A stretch of 64,000 bases of DNA from Margaritifera margaritifera (GCA_029931535.1 JAQPZY010001625.1:3101001-3165000), one strand, 5' to 3'. Numbered from the stretch's first letter, positions 1 to 8,603 are shown. The notes: a model not told the origin generated them from the sequence alone. Numbers and translations are program-made.

Positions 1-25
1 CGTAATCCGTTAAAAGTGACTAGAC

Positions 26-238
26 ATGCCTAGTTGCGTCTCGTGTACTTTATTAGGTAATTCATTTATTGATAGCACAGTTCACAGCATTCTACAGACA
101 GTAGCTTTTAAAGACGTTAATTTCACGCATCAAATGATTTGCGGCGTGGCCGGGAGATATTTTGAAATAAACAAACGTGTGTTAGATAACTATTCGCAAA
201 CATCCAATAATACAACAGAGTACATTGTGTTTTTGTGA
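26..238 (+). CDS. Unrecognised 70-codon ORF, one per repeat unit
   Basis: Starts MPSCVSCTLLGNSF and ends NNTTEYIVFL before TGA. I do not recognise a family; there are four cysteines (CVSC near the N-terminus and an isolated one in MICGVAG) and no signal peptide or membrane segment. The identical 70-residue product is encoded in copies 1-12 and 14, at 26, 4369, 8654, 12955, 17269, 21499, 25835, 30052, 34329, 38600, 42850, 47091 and 55540. The few substitutions seen among these (codon 2 CCT/CCC, codon 31 GTT/GTC, codon 32 AAT/AAC, stop TGA/TAA) are all synonymous. However, the whole unit is homogenised, and copies 13 and 15 are frameshifted. It could be an exon, a fragment of a gene of the ancestral element, or a chance ORF. 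Coding status is unproven. Confidence 0.3.
   Translation: MPSCVSCTLLGNSFIDSTVHSILQTVAFKDVNFTHQMICGVAGRYFEINKRVLDNYSQTSNNTTEYIVFL
107..131. repeat. Left arm of an imperfect inverted pair
   Basis: The reverse complement here reads GAAATTAACGTCTTTAAAAG then CTAC. It matches GAAATTAACGTTTTTAACG then CTGCC on the plus strand at 3640-3663, a near match over about 24 bases with one or two mismatches and a small gap. The pair brackets the Polinton remnant and the GTAT module. Confidence 0.45.
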
Positions 239-984
239 GACACCGACCGCGTTATTTGTACAGAATTTATTTTCATTCAATTTCTTTTTCTTCCAGGACT
301 CCTTCTCTAGTTATATATGTTTCTAAACTTTTATTTATATTTTCGTGTATATATTTTCCAATGTCATTTTAAAGATTCAAATTAAATGTACGTGCTTTTG
401 GAAAGAAATATCAGAACAGTTCCCATAGAGGAAAGGTTCGTGCCCCTGGTTTGTCATTTTTAAAACTGCCAAAGTTAAAAAGTCATGAACGATGATGTTC
501 ACACAATTTCATCATATTGATACCAACTATCATAATCTTTGTCATTGTAAGGTTAATATTACATTTCCAGATTGATGGATAAATATCAATACTACTACTA
601 CTACTAATAATAATAATAAGAATTGATTAAGTTCATAATTCAAGGACTCTTCAAAGAATTTAAGAAGGAAAACAAAAACAAAACTTTCTCTCATATTTTT
701 GGAACCGTTCCAAAACTGAGTCAATACTAACAAGTTTCATTGGGTGGATAAAGAGCAAATGTAATCATCTGTAAAATTTTCAAGTTTCAAAAAGATAATA
801 TATTTTTGGTATAACAGACCAAACCAAAAGAGATACAGCGATCAGTCTGACTTTGTTGCAACTGAAATCATATATCTATAAAAGAACATTCGACAAGGAA
901 ACACCGAACATGACTCATTTAAAAAATATGAAGATTATATATATTTTATATCAGGTAACGGAAGATCTTCTGTGGGGTTTTTTT
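239..984. other. AT-rich unassigned part of unit
   Basis: Apart from the trinucleotide tract, this stretch holds no gene I can support. The minus-strand ORF at 542-733 is conserved only because the whole unit is, and runs through simple repeat. Being downstream of the integrase remnant on the minus strand, this could be further decayed element sequence. Minus-strand peptides such as LVSIDSVLERFQKYERKF (near 640-710) look protein-like, but I cannot assign them. Confidence 0.5.
590..622. repeat. Compound CTA/AAT trinucleotide repeat (left site)
   Basis: Five CTA triplets followed by AAT/ATA triplets and ending AAGAATTG. The balance shifts between copies: more AAT than CTA in copies 5, 7, 10 and 13, and AAGAAG at the end in copies 11, 12 and 14. 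The minus-strand translation of this tract gives the runs of L and V in an otherwise meaningless 63-codon ORF. Confidence 0.85.
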
Positions 985-1782
985 TTTGTAATTCAGGGTC
1001 ATAGAATGTACGATCAATTTGTGTTCGTCTGTCAAATTTTATTTTTAAAAAACAATTGGTTTGGTATATCCATTATTGCTTATTCTACAAATTTCTGCAG
1101 TCCAATTTGGTATATTGTTTTCCAAATATTTGCTTTTTCTTAGATATTCTAACCTTATCACCTGTTTTATATGCTGACCCTTTTGCTTAAACTTATAAGC
1201 ACCATATAGGTTCATATAAATAATTCGTTAATTTTCCTGTTTTCCTAGCCTGAAAAGGTGACATTTTAATACTTGCATGTATTTCATTAATATATTTATC
1301 TTCTATTTGGAGAAAACATATAAATATTTGTTTGTGTTGTTTGTTGTGAAATACATCCACATTATACTTTTAAGAGTCATGATAAAGCTTTCAACACTTA
1401 CAGTTTTATCCTCATTAAACGTAGGATACATTTGAGTATTATCATCCAACTACATCTCAAACTTTTTATTATAAAATTATGTTATCTGGTCAACTCTGAG
1501 CTTATCTGGTTTTCATGTTTTTATAAGTTCTTTAAAAGCATTTGTTATACTAATTCCAGCTTTATTCTGAACTCGTATTGCTCACGAATATTTACTTAAT
1601 GTATCAATTGCGCTTAATAAATAAGTATACCCTTTAGTATGCAGACTAATTTGTTGCATGTCAACCAGATCAACAGACCATACTAAATTTATTTTATCCA
1701 GTTGTTACACGGCACTGAATGAACTTTATCCTTTAAGGCTTATGTAATTCCTCGGCTAATTTTGCCGTCCACAGCAGCGCTT
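985..1782 (-). pseudogene. Polinton/Maverick-type DDE integrase remnant (F54H12.3-like)
   Basis: Integrases of this family insert element DNA using a D,D,E metal-binding triad in an RNase-H fold, followed by a small chromo/SH3-like C-terminal domain. On the minus strand the landmarks occur in family order. LAEELHKP lies near 1735-1760. WSVDLVDM has its first Asp codon at 1669-1671, then GYTYLLSAIDTLSKYS. KLRVDQ has its second Asp at 1489-1491. VSVES has the Glu at 1390-1392, followed by TLKSIMWMYFTTNNTNKY. NEIHASIKMSPFQA and GDKVRISKKKQIFGK follow, then FYDPELQK near 990-1010. A TGA replaces the usual Trp after SKYS, and further stops and frame changes separate the blocks, so it is a pseudogene in every copy. 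Family assignment is from remembered motif patterns; a profile search would settle it. Confidence 0.75.
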
Positions 1783-1847
1783 TCTCTATTTATTTTATCT
1801 TTTTTGTTTGTTTTTTCTTTTTATTGTCTAAACGTATCTTATATATT

Positions 1848-1848
<1 letters not shown>

Positions 1849-1929
<81 letters not shown>
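1849..1929. repeat. (TA)n microsatellite, copy 1
   Basis: Near-pure AT dinucleotide tract with one TATG interruption, between the integrase and zinc-ribbon remnants. Its length varies greatly between copies, from a handful of repeats in copies 2 and 4 to about 80 bases here and in copy 15. Confidence 0.95.
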
Positions 1930-1932
<3 letters not shown>

Positions 1933-1947
1933 GTTATCTCTTGTATT

Positions 1948-2080
1948 AAATGATAATATTGCTGTTTTTCTTGACCCGCACATTGATCATATCCCCCTCA
2001 TAATTCTTTTATTATTCCTTGTTTGATTAAAAATGGCATGATTTGTACCATTTTCCTTTTTGCACTTTAAGCAACATGAT
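1948..2080 (-). pseudogene. Zinc-ribbon small protein remnant
   Basis: On the minus strand one frame reads CLKCKKENGTNH (codons near 2045-2075), then NKRIMRG, a stop, and [12 protein letters not shown] (near 1960-1995). The C-x2-C ... C-x2-C arrangement with K-rich spacing and a CGxxK(T/S) ending resembles the small zinc-ribbon protein (DUF5679-like) often found beside protease and integrase genes in metazoan Polintons. The first Cys of the second pair appears to be lost at the stop codon. Function in such elements is not established. Confidence 0.5.
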
Positions 2081-2114
2081 TTGAGCTAATATACAATTAT
2101 GTCATGTGTTTTTA

Positions 2115-2180
2115 ATGGTAACAATTTTGTTTTTCTTATTCCACATATTGAACATAGTCTTCTCATAATTCTTTATTTAT
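2115..2180 (-). pseudogene. Partial duplicate of zinc-ribbon C-terminal half
   Basis: The minus strand reads MRRLCSICGIRKTKLL, closely parallel to the [19 protein letters not shown] stretch about 167 bases away in the same orientation. Both are preceded by AAGAATTATGAG. This copy retains CSIC, i.e. both cysteines of the second pair, which the other has lost. It is either a local tandem duplication or a second adjacent zinc-ribbon gene. Confidence 0.45.
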
Positions 2181-2349
2181 TTTTTGGTATGGCTAATAGC
2201 CTCACTGATTATATCAGTTAGTTTGTTTTGTGAACAGCATGCATTAAATAGTTAGATTATAGTAAATGTATATATTTGTTTCTCAGACCCTCATTACAGA
2301 TACGTGGCTGTTGTTTAAAATCTAGTAATATAAATATTGGGTTTTTCAT

Positions 2350-2650
2350 ATTGTATCTGTATTTGATACAATACACAGAGTAATAGCCACACATTCAACC
2401 ATCAGTATGTTGTATTTGCGATGAGTTATAAACACTTTTTATTTAAATGACTAATCACTTAATTATTTACAACATCAGGCGGAGGTAAACAAAAATTGTC
2501 AAAATATTCAACTTCTATTCTATTACAATCATTATAAACAGCGACACAATGTGTACAATTTTCACAAAAAAGTCTTCAATATTAATGCTAAAAATGCTTT
2601 CATTAGGTTTTATTTTATTTGGAATTATATCCTTACTAAAACAGTCTCTA
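2350..2650 (-). pseudogene. Adenain-type cysteine protease remnant (Polinton PRO)
   Basis: Adenovirus-type proteases (family C5) mature capsid proteins and use a His, Asp/Glu, Gln, Cys active site. Minus-strand blocks in order: IIPNKIKPNESIFSINIEDF (near 2580-2630), NCTHCVAVYND with the His (near 2525-2560), VEYFDNFCLPPPDVV with the acidic residue (near 2470-2500), YNSSQIQ (near 2410-2430), then MCGYYSVYC with the nucleophile Cys codon at 2389-2391. The Gln of SQIQ lies seven codons before the Cys, the spacing I recall for adenain. A frameshift between DF and NCTH, a stop after the VVNN stretch and another just before MCGYY make it inactive. Position between small-capsid-like and integrase remnants supports a Polinton origin. 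Confidence 0.72.
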
Positions 2651-2719
2651 AACTTGTATATCTTTCTTCAGGATCTTATTTTTCGATTTGACTATTACTA
2701 ACAGGTTTTATTACGTTTT

Positions 2720-3080
2720 TGTCCCTGGTTAAATAACCGTTTATCCTAGTTCTTAGAAGGGTTAATCCGCTGCCAAAATGTTTCAGCCATTTCTAGTAAT
2801 GGGAAAATATCAGCAAAAGCAAACATACCTTGTTTTATTATACTTTTTGATAACATATACAACATTAAGTTTTTTTCCTATTTGCAGCCATACATTTCTG
2901 AAATTGCGTCTTGGTAAGGGTTATATGATCATGCCCTGATATAATCGGATGAGTTTTCAATATTACTTTAACTGGTTTGTTCTGTGAATACGCATTTTTT
3001 ATATTACTTGTTGTTTATTTGTAAGCGACACGTTATATTTGACATAACGCATTATATTATGTGTTTATACAATAATTTGC
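2720..3080 (-). pseudogene. Polinton-associated small capsid-like protein remnant
   Basis: Minus-strand blocks read MRYVKYNVSLTNKQQVI (from about 3055), KPVKVILKTHPIISGHDHI, then TLTKTQFQK, and after a break FAFADIFPLLEMAETFW. The order is a basic N-terminal half, an HDxIxLTKTQ motif and a short hydrophobic C-terminal segment. It resembles small, probably virion-associated proteins of adintovirus/Polinton elements that I recall from cnidarian and molluscan genomes. A stop follows MAANRKKT and a frame change precedes the NAYSQNK stretch. The exact family is uncertain. Confidence 0.45.
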
Positions 3081-3142
3081 GATACTATATTCAAAATTAA
3101 ATTCTAGCTCCCATGTAGCCTCAATATCAATAGTCCTCATTA

Positions 3143-3300
3143 CAATGTCGTATAAGGCTGAGAACTTTGTTTCACATCCTACCCAGGTAGGGTTCGAGTC
3201 TATGAAAAATGACGAGTTACTTGGGCTTGCCAGACATTATGATCTCCTATTGTATATATGGATGTATATATGCATGCATTGGTCTGTCTATTATGTATGC
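3143..3300 (+). mobile_element. tRNA-like (SINE-type) module with B box
   Basis: GGTTCGAGTC at 3191-3200 matches the RNA polymerase III B box. About 36 bases upstream, TATAAGGCTGAGAAC is a weak A-box-like stretch. The module ends by grading through TATATATGGATGTATATATG into a (GTAT)n tract, as tRNA-derived SINEs often do. The module begins precisely where copy 15 loses homology to the other units, consistent with an insertion junction. No cloverleaf can be completed, so it is not a tRNA gene. Identity as a SINE is inferred and the family is unknown. Confidence 0.4.
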
Positions 3301-3305
3301 ATAAA

Positions 3306-3403
3306 TGTATGTATGTATGTATGTATGTATGTATGTATGTATGTATGTATGTATGTATGTATGTATGTATGTATGTATGTATGTATGTATGTATGTATGT
3401 ATG
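3306..3403. repeat. (GTAT)n tract 1, copy 1
   Basis: Nearly perfect ATGT tetranucleotide tract. Its length ranges from about 58 to 121 bases among copies. It generates the long CMYVCMYV and HTYIHTYI reading frames on both strands, which are not genes. Confidence 0.96.
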
Positions 3404-3530
3404 GAGTGATGTTCAATATACGTTACTCAGGATGGATAAGTGACTCATTACAATCAATAATTTATCAAATTAATGTGAAGACAATGTGAGAGAGATTGGT
3501 AAAATTGGTTAGTTACTCACACATTGCATG
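3404..3530. other. Spacer between the two (GTAT)n tracts
   Basis: About 125 bases of unique sequence (GAGTGATGTTCAATATACG ... CACACATTGCATGC). It contains AAGTGACTCATTAC and GTTACTCAC, short near-inverted motifs. Copies 10 and 11 have an 8-base duplication within it. No gene seen. Confidence 0.6.
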
Positions 3531-3538
3531 CATGTATG

Positions 3539-3570
<32 letters not shown>

Positions 3571-3637
3571 TGTATGTATGTATGTATGTATGTATGTATG
3601 TATGTATGTATGTATGTATGTATGTATGTATGTATGT
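3531..3637. repeat. (GTAT)n tract 2, copy 1
   Basis: Second tetranucleotide tract, opened by GCATGCATGTATGTATATG. It varies from about 49 bases (copy 5) to about 157 (copies 4 and 8), the latter two with a central ATAT interruption. Confidence 0.96.
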
Positions 3638-3639
3638 TA

Positions 3640-3663
3640 GAAATTAACGTTTTTAACGCTGCC
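3640..3663. repeat. Right arm of the imperfect inverted pair
   Basis: GAAATTAACGTTTTTAACG immediately after the second (GTAT)n, in inverted orientation to 107-131. Followed by CTGCCACTCGCGTCGCCGC, a locally GC-rich stretch. The left arm is also flanked by a GC-rich GCGGCGTGGCCGGG about 20 bases away. Confidence 0.45.
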
Positions 3664-3710
3664 ACTCGCGTCGCCGCAAAAGTGACTAATATATCACAGC
3701 ATATGAAATG

Positions 3711-3783
3711 CTACTACTACTACTACTGCTACAACAACTACTACTACTACTAATACGAATAATAATAATAATAATAATAATAA
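3711..3783. repeat. Compound CTA ... CTA, AAT repeat (right site)
   Basis: CTA triplets, a CTGCTACAACAA interruption, more CTA triplets, ATACG, then a run of AAT triplets. The AAT run varies between copies and is greatly expanded at the end of copy 14 (59200-59265). Confidence 0.9.
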
Positions 3784-4272
3784 CACTAATATTAATAATA
3801 TGTGATTGGGGAGGGTTGTAATATAAATTTATCATATAACCTGAAACAGAATGCAAGTGTTAAAGTACACAAAGTCCAATCACGGACGCTAAGGGTACAA
3901 TGGTGCCCTGTTGACGAAGCCTGTCATGAGTGAAAGTCCCAGTGACATACATGTATACTGAAATAAACAATGTAATCAACAACATAAAGATAAATCAAAG
4001 TAACCGGTCCCTAAATGTTTCTTTTTCTTTTCGTTTTTTATTTGTTGTTTGTTTGGAGAGAGAGAGTGAGAGTAATTAGCTTATCGCTCTTTCAATCTTT
4101 TGTGACAATAAAATAGTAAGAAATTATCCAGATCACTTGAAACACTGGCTGCTCGAAATCTGAAAATCACCACGCAAACTTTCTTAATATATAATGTTGC
4201 TGAATCCGTAAATTTATGTTTTGATGTGACATCGGTTTAATTACTTCAGTGTCTCATACACTTTTATATTGA
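3784..4272. other. Unassigned unit segment between AAT and GA tracts
   Basis: About 490 bases without a supportable gene, including a mixed-composition stretch (near 3870-3950, CACGGACGCTAAGGG ... GTGCCCTGTTGACGAAGCC) that is less AT-rich than the rest of the unit and very constant between copies. It also has a pyrimidine-rich run and a short GA tract (4055-4072). A 62-codon plus-strand ORF opens here only in some copies and depends on the GA tract length. Confidence 0.5.
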
Positions 4273-4275
4273 GAT

Positions 4276-4315
<40 letters not shown>
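4273..4315. repeat. (GA)n microsatellite ending each unit, copy 1/2 boundary
   Basis: GAGATAGAGAGA followed by GA repeats with a GAAAGA interruption, immediately before TACCTGGTTGATAC. Interruption patterns (GAAAGA twice in copies 4 and 6, GAAATAGAG in copies 8 and 10) are useful lineage markers. Confidence 0.95.
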
Positions 4316-7300
4316 TACCTGGTTGATACCCAGTACGTGGCATCGTAATCCGTTAAAAGTGACTAGACATGCCTAGTTGCGTCTCGTGTACTTTATTAGG
4401 TAATTCATTTATTGATAGCACAGTTCACAGCATTCTACAGACAGTAGCTTTTAAAGACGTTAATTTCACGCATCAAATGATTTGCGGCGTGGCCGGGAGA
4501 TATTTTGAAATAAACAAACGTGTGTTAGATAACTATTCGCAAACATCCAATAATACAACAGAGTACATTGTGTTTTTGTGAGACACCGACCGCGTTATTT
4601 GTACAGAATTTATTTTCATTCAATTTCTTTTTCTTCCAGGACTCTTTCTCTAGTTATATATGTTTCTAAACTTTTATTTATATTTTCGTGTATATATTTT
4701 CCAATGTCATTTTAAAGATTCAAATTAAATGTACGTGCTTTTGGAAAGAAATATCAGAACAGTTCCCATAGAGGAAAGGTTCGTGCCCCTGGTTTGTCAT
4801 TTTTAAAACTGTCAAAGTTAAAAAGTCATGAACGATGATGTTCACACAATTTCATCATATTGATACCAACTATCATAATCTTTGTCATTGTAAGGTTAAT
4901 ATTACATTTCCAGATTGATGGATAAATATCAATACTACTACTACTACTAATAATAATAATAAGAATTGATTAAGTTCATAATTCAAGGACTCTTCAAAGA
5001 ATTTAAGAAGGAAAACAAAAATAAAACTTTCTCTCATATTTTTGGAACCGTTCCAAAACTGAGTCAATACTAACAAGTTTCATTGGGTGGATAAAGAGCA
5101 AATGTAATCATCTGTAAAATTTTCAAGTTTCAAAAAGATAATATATTTTTGGTATAACAGACCAAACCAAAAGAGATACAGCGATCAGTCTGACTTTGTT
5201 GCAACTGAAATCATATATCTATAAAAGAACATTCGACAAGGAAACACCGAACATGACTCATTTAAAAAATATGAAGATTATATATATTTTATATCAGGTA
5301 ACGGAAGATCTTTTGTGGGTTTTTTTTTTTGTAATTCAGGGTCATAGAATGTACGATCAATTTGTGTTCGTCTGTCAAATTTTATTTTTAAAAAACAATT
5401 GGTTTGGTATATCCATTATTGCTTATTCTACAAATTTCTGCAGTCCAATTTGGTATATTGTTTTCCAAATATTTGCTTTTTCTTAGATATTCTAACCTTA
5501 TCACCTGTTTTATATGCTGACCCTTTTGCTTAAACTTATAAGCACCATATAGGTTCATATAAACAATTCGTTAATTTTCCTGTTTTCCTAGCCTGAAAAG
5601 GTGACATTTTAATACTTGCATGTATTTCATTAATATATTTATCTTTTATTTGGAGAAAACATATAAATATTTGTTTGTGTTGTTTGTTGTGAAATACATC
5701 CACATTATACTTTTAAGAGTCATGATAAAGCTTTTAACACTTACAGTTTTATCCTCATTAAACGTAGGATACATTTGAGTATTATCATCCAACTACATCT
5801 CAAACTTTTTATTATAAAATTATGTTATCTGGTCAACTCTGAGCTTATCTGGTTTTCATGTTTTTATAAGTTCTTTAAAAGCATTTGTTATACTAATTCC
5901 AGCTTTATTCTGAACTCGTATTGCTCACGAATATTTACTTAATGTATCAATTGCGCTTAATAAATAAGTATACCCTTTAGTATGCAGACTAATTTGTTGC
6001 ATGTCAACCAGATCAACAGACCATACTAAATTTATTTTATCCAGTTGTTACACGGCACTGAATGAACTTTATCCTTTAAGGCTCATGTAATTCCTCGGCT
6101 AATTTTGCCGTCCACAGCAGCGCTTTCTCTATTTATTTTATCTTTTTTGTTTGTGTTTTCTTTTTATTGTCTAAACGTAACTTATATATTGATATATTTA
6201 TATATGTATACACGTTATCTCTTGTATTAAATGATGATATTGCTGTTTTTCTTGACCCGCACATTGATCATATCCCCCTCATAATTCTTTTATTATTCCT
6301 TGTTTGATTAAAAATGGCATGATTTGTACCATTTTCCTTTTTGCACTTTAAACAACATGATTTGAGCTAATATACAATTATGTCATGTGTTTTTGATGGT
6401 AACAATTTTGTTTTTCTTATTCCACATATTGAACATAGTCTTCTCATAATTCTTTATTTATTTTTTGGTATGGCTAATAGCCTCACTGATTATATCAGTT
6501 AGTTTGTTTTGTGAACAGCATGCATTAAATAGTTAGATTATAGTAAATGTATATATTTGTTTCTCAGACCCTCATTACAGATACGTGGCTGTTGTTTAAA
6601 ATCTAGTAATATAAATATTGGGTTTTTCATATTGTATCTGTATTTGATACAATACACAGAGTAATAGCCACACATTCAACCATCAGTATGTTGTATTTGC
6701 GATGAGTTATAAACACTTTTTATTTAAATGACTAATCACTTAATTATTTACAACATCAGGCGGAGGTAAACAAAAATTGTCAAAATATTCAACTTCTATT
6801 CTATTACAATCATTATAAACAGCGACACAATGTGTACAATTTTCACAAAAAAGTCTTCAATATTAATGCTAAAAATGCTTTCATTAGGTTTTATTTTATT
6901 TGGAATTATATCCTTACTAAAACAGTCTCTAAACTTGTATATCTTTCTTCAGGATCTTATTTTTCGATTTGACTATTACTAACAGGTTTTATTACGTTTT
7001 TGTCCCTGGTTAAATAACCGTTTATCCTAGTTCTTAGAAGGGTTAATCCGCTGCCAAAATGTTTCAGCCATTTCTAGCAATGGGAAAATATCAGCAAAAG
7101 CAAACATACCTTGTTTTATTATACTTTTTGATAACATATACAACATTAAGTTTTTTTCCTATTTGCAGCCATACATTTCTGAAATTGCGTCTTGGTAAGG
7201 GTTATATGATCATGCCCTGATATAATCGGATGAGTTTTCAATATTACTTTAACTGGTTTGTTCTGTGAATACGCATTTTTTATATTACTTGTTGTTTATT

Positions 7301-7831
7301 TGTAAGCGACACGTTATATTTGACATAACGCATTATATTATGTGTTTATACAATAATTTGCGATACTATATTCAAAATTAAATTCTAGCTCCCATGTAGC
7401 CTCAATATCAATAGTCCTCATTACAATGTCGTATAAGGCTGAGAACTTTGTTTCACATCCTACCCAGGTAGGGTTCGAGTCTATGAAAAATGACGAGTTA
7501 CTTGGGCTTGCCAGACATTATGATCTCCTATTGTATATATGGATGTATATATGCATGCATTGGTCTGTCTATTATGTATGCATAAATGTATGTATGTATG
7601 TATGTATGTATGTATGTATGTATGTATGTATGTATGTATGTATGTATGTATGTATGTATGTATGTATGTATGTATGTATGTATGTATGTATGTATGGAGT
7701 GATGTTCAATATACGTTACTCAGGATGGATAAGTGACTCATTACAATCAATAATTTATCAAATTAATGTGAAGACAATGTGAGAGAGATTGGTAAAATTG
7801 GTTAGTTACTCACACATTGCATGCATGTATG

Positions 7832-7863
<32 letters not shown>

Positions 7864-8041
7864 TGTATGTATGTATGTATGTATGTATGTATGTATGTAT
7901 GTATGTATGTATGTATGTATGTTAGAAATTAACGTTTTTAACGCTGCCACTCGCGTCGCCGCAAAAGTGACTAATATATCACAGCATATGAAATGCTACT
8001 ACTACTACTACTGCTACAACAACTACTACTACTACTAATAC

Positions 8042-8078
<37 letters not shown>

Positions 8079-8563
8079 AATATTAATAATATGTGATTGG
8101 GGAGGGTTGTAATATAAATTTATCATATAACCTGAAACAGAATGCAAGTGTTAAAGTACACAAAGTCCAATCACGGACGCTAAGGGTACAATGGTGCCCT
8201 GTTGACGAAGCCTGTCATGAGTGAAAGTCCCAGTGACATACATGTATACTGAAATAAACAATGTAATCAACAACATAAAGATAAATCAAAGTAACCGGTC
8301 CCTAAATGTTTCTTTTTCTTTTCGTTTTTTATTTGTTGTTTGTTTGGAGAGAGAGAGAGTGAGAGTAATTAGCTTATCGCTCTTTCAATCTTTTGTGACA
8401 ATAAAATAGTAAGAAATTATCCAGATCACTTGAAACACTGGCTGCTCGAAATCTGAAAATCACCACGCAAACTTTCTTAATATATAATGTTGCTGAATCC
8501 GTAAATTTATGTTTTGATGTGACATCGGTTTAATTACTTCAGTGTCTCATACACTTTTATATT

Positions 8564-8600
<37 letters not shown>
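4316..8600 (+). repeat. Repeat unit copy 2
   Basis: Complete unit of 4285 bases. Its (TA)n tract is collapsed to a short interrupted stretch (6187-6211, TATTTATATATGTATACACG). (GTAT)n tracts lie at 7586-7695 and 7824-7922, CTA/AAT at 7994-8073 and (GA)n at 8569-8600. The collapsed TA tract, an AAAATAAAACTTTC variant near 5020 and CTGTCAAAG near 4809 are shared with copy 4 and mark the two as close relatives. Confidence 0.96.
5328..7357 (-). pseudogene. Polinton remnant block, copy 2
   Basis: Integrase remnant about 5328-6125, zinc-ribbon remnants about 6228-6460, protease remnant about 6631-6930 (nucleophile Cys codon near 6670), capsid-like remnant to about 7357. The stops and frameshifts are those described for copy 1. 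Confidence 0.7.

Positions 8601-8603
<3 letters not shown>

Larger units (their letters stand above)
1..4315 (+). repeat. Repeat unit copy 1 (left-truncated by window)
   Basis: This copy lacks only about the first 27 bases of the unit and serves as the reference for detailed sub-features below. Its microsatellites are (TA)n 1849-1929 with an internal TATG interruption, (GTAT)n 3306-3403 and 3531-3637, CTA/AAT 3711-3783 and (GA)n 4273-4315. It shares with copy 3 a CTAGTAATGG variant (near 2795) where most copies have CTAGCAATGG, and TTTTTAATGG near 2110 where others have TTTTTGATGG or TTTTTGAAGG. Confidence 0.96.

Noticed and set aside
542..733. Minus-strand 63-codon ORF with LLLLVVVV run
   Set aside because: Runs through the CTA/AAT microsatellite; residues change with repeat slippage between copies, and no family pattern is visible.
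853..1143. Plus-strand 96-codon ORF (MLQLKSYIYKRTF...)
   Set aside because: Largely antisense to the integrase C-terminal remnant (FYDPELQ and onward) and interrupted in several copies by changes in the T run near 970.
1762..1953. Plus-strand ORF ending in YIYIYI
   Set aside because: No ATG at the start, antisense to the integrase N-terminal part, and mostly (TA)n.
3143..3220. Functional tRNA gene
   Set aside because: The B box is good but the A box is weak and no acceptor or anticodon stems can be paired; better seen as a SINE-type remnant.
3145..3753. ORFs made of CMYV / HTYI repeats in every unit
   Set aside because: They are translations of (GTAT)n tracts open in all frames because the tetranucleotide has no stop; length follows the microsatellite, not coding constraint.
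4316..4340. 18S rRNA gene start
   Set aside because: Similarity stops after about 20 bases; no rRNA sequence follows.
8221..8409. 62-codon ORF ending ERERVRVISLSLFQSFVTIK
   Set aside because: Open only in copies with a particular GA-tract length and contains translated GA repeats; no ATG at its beginning.
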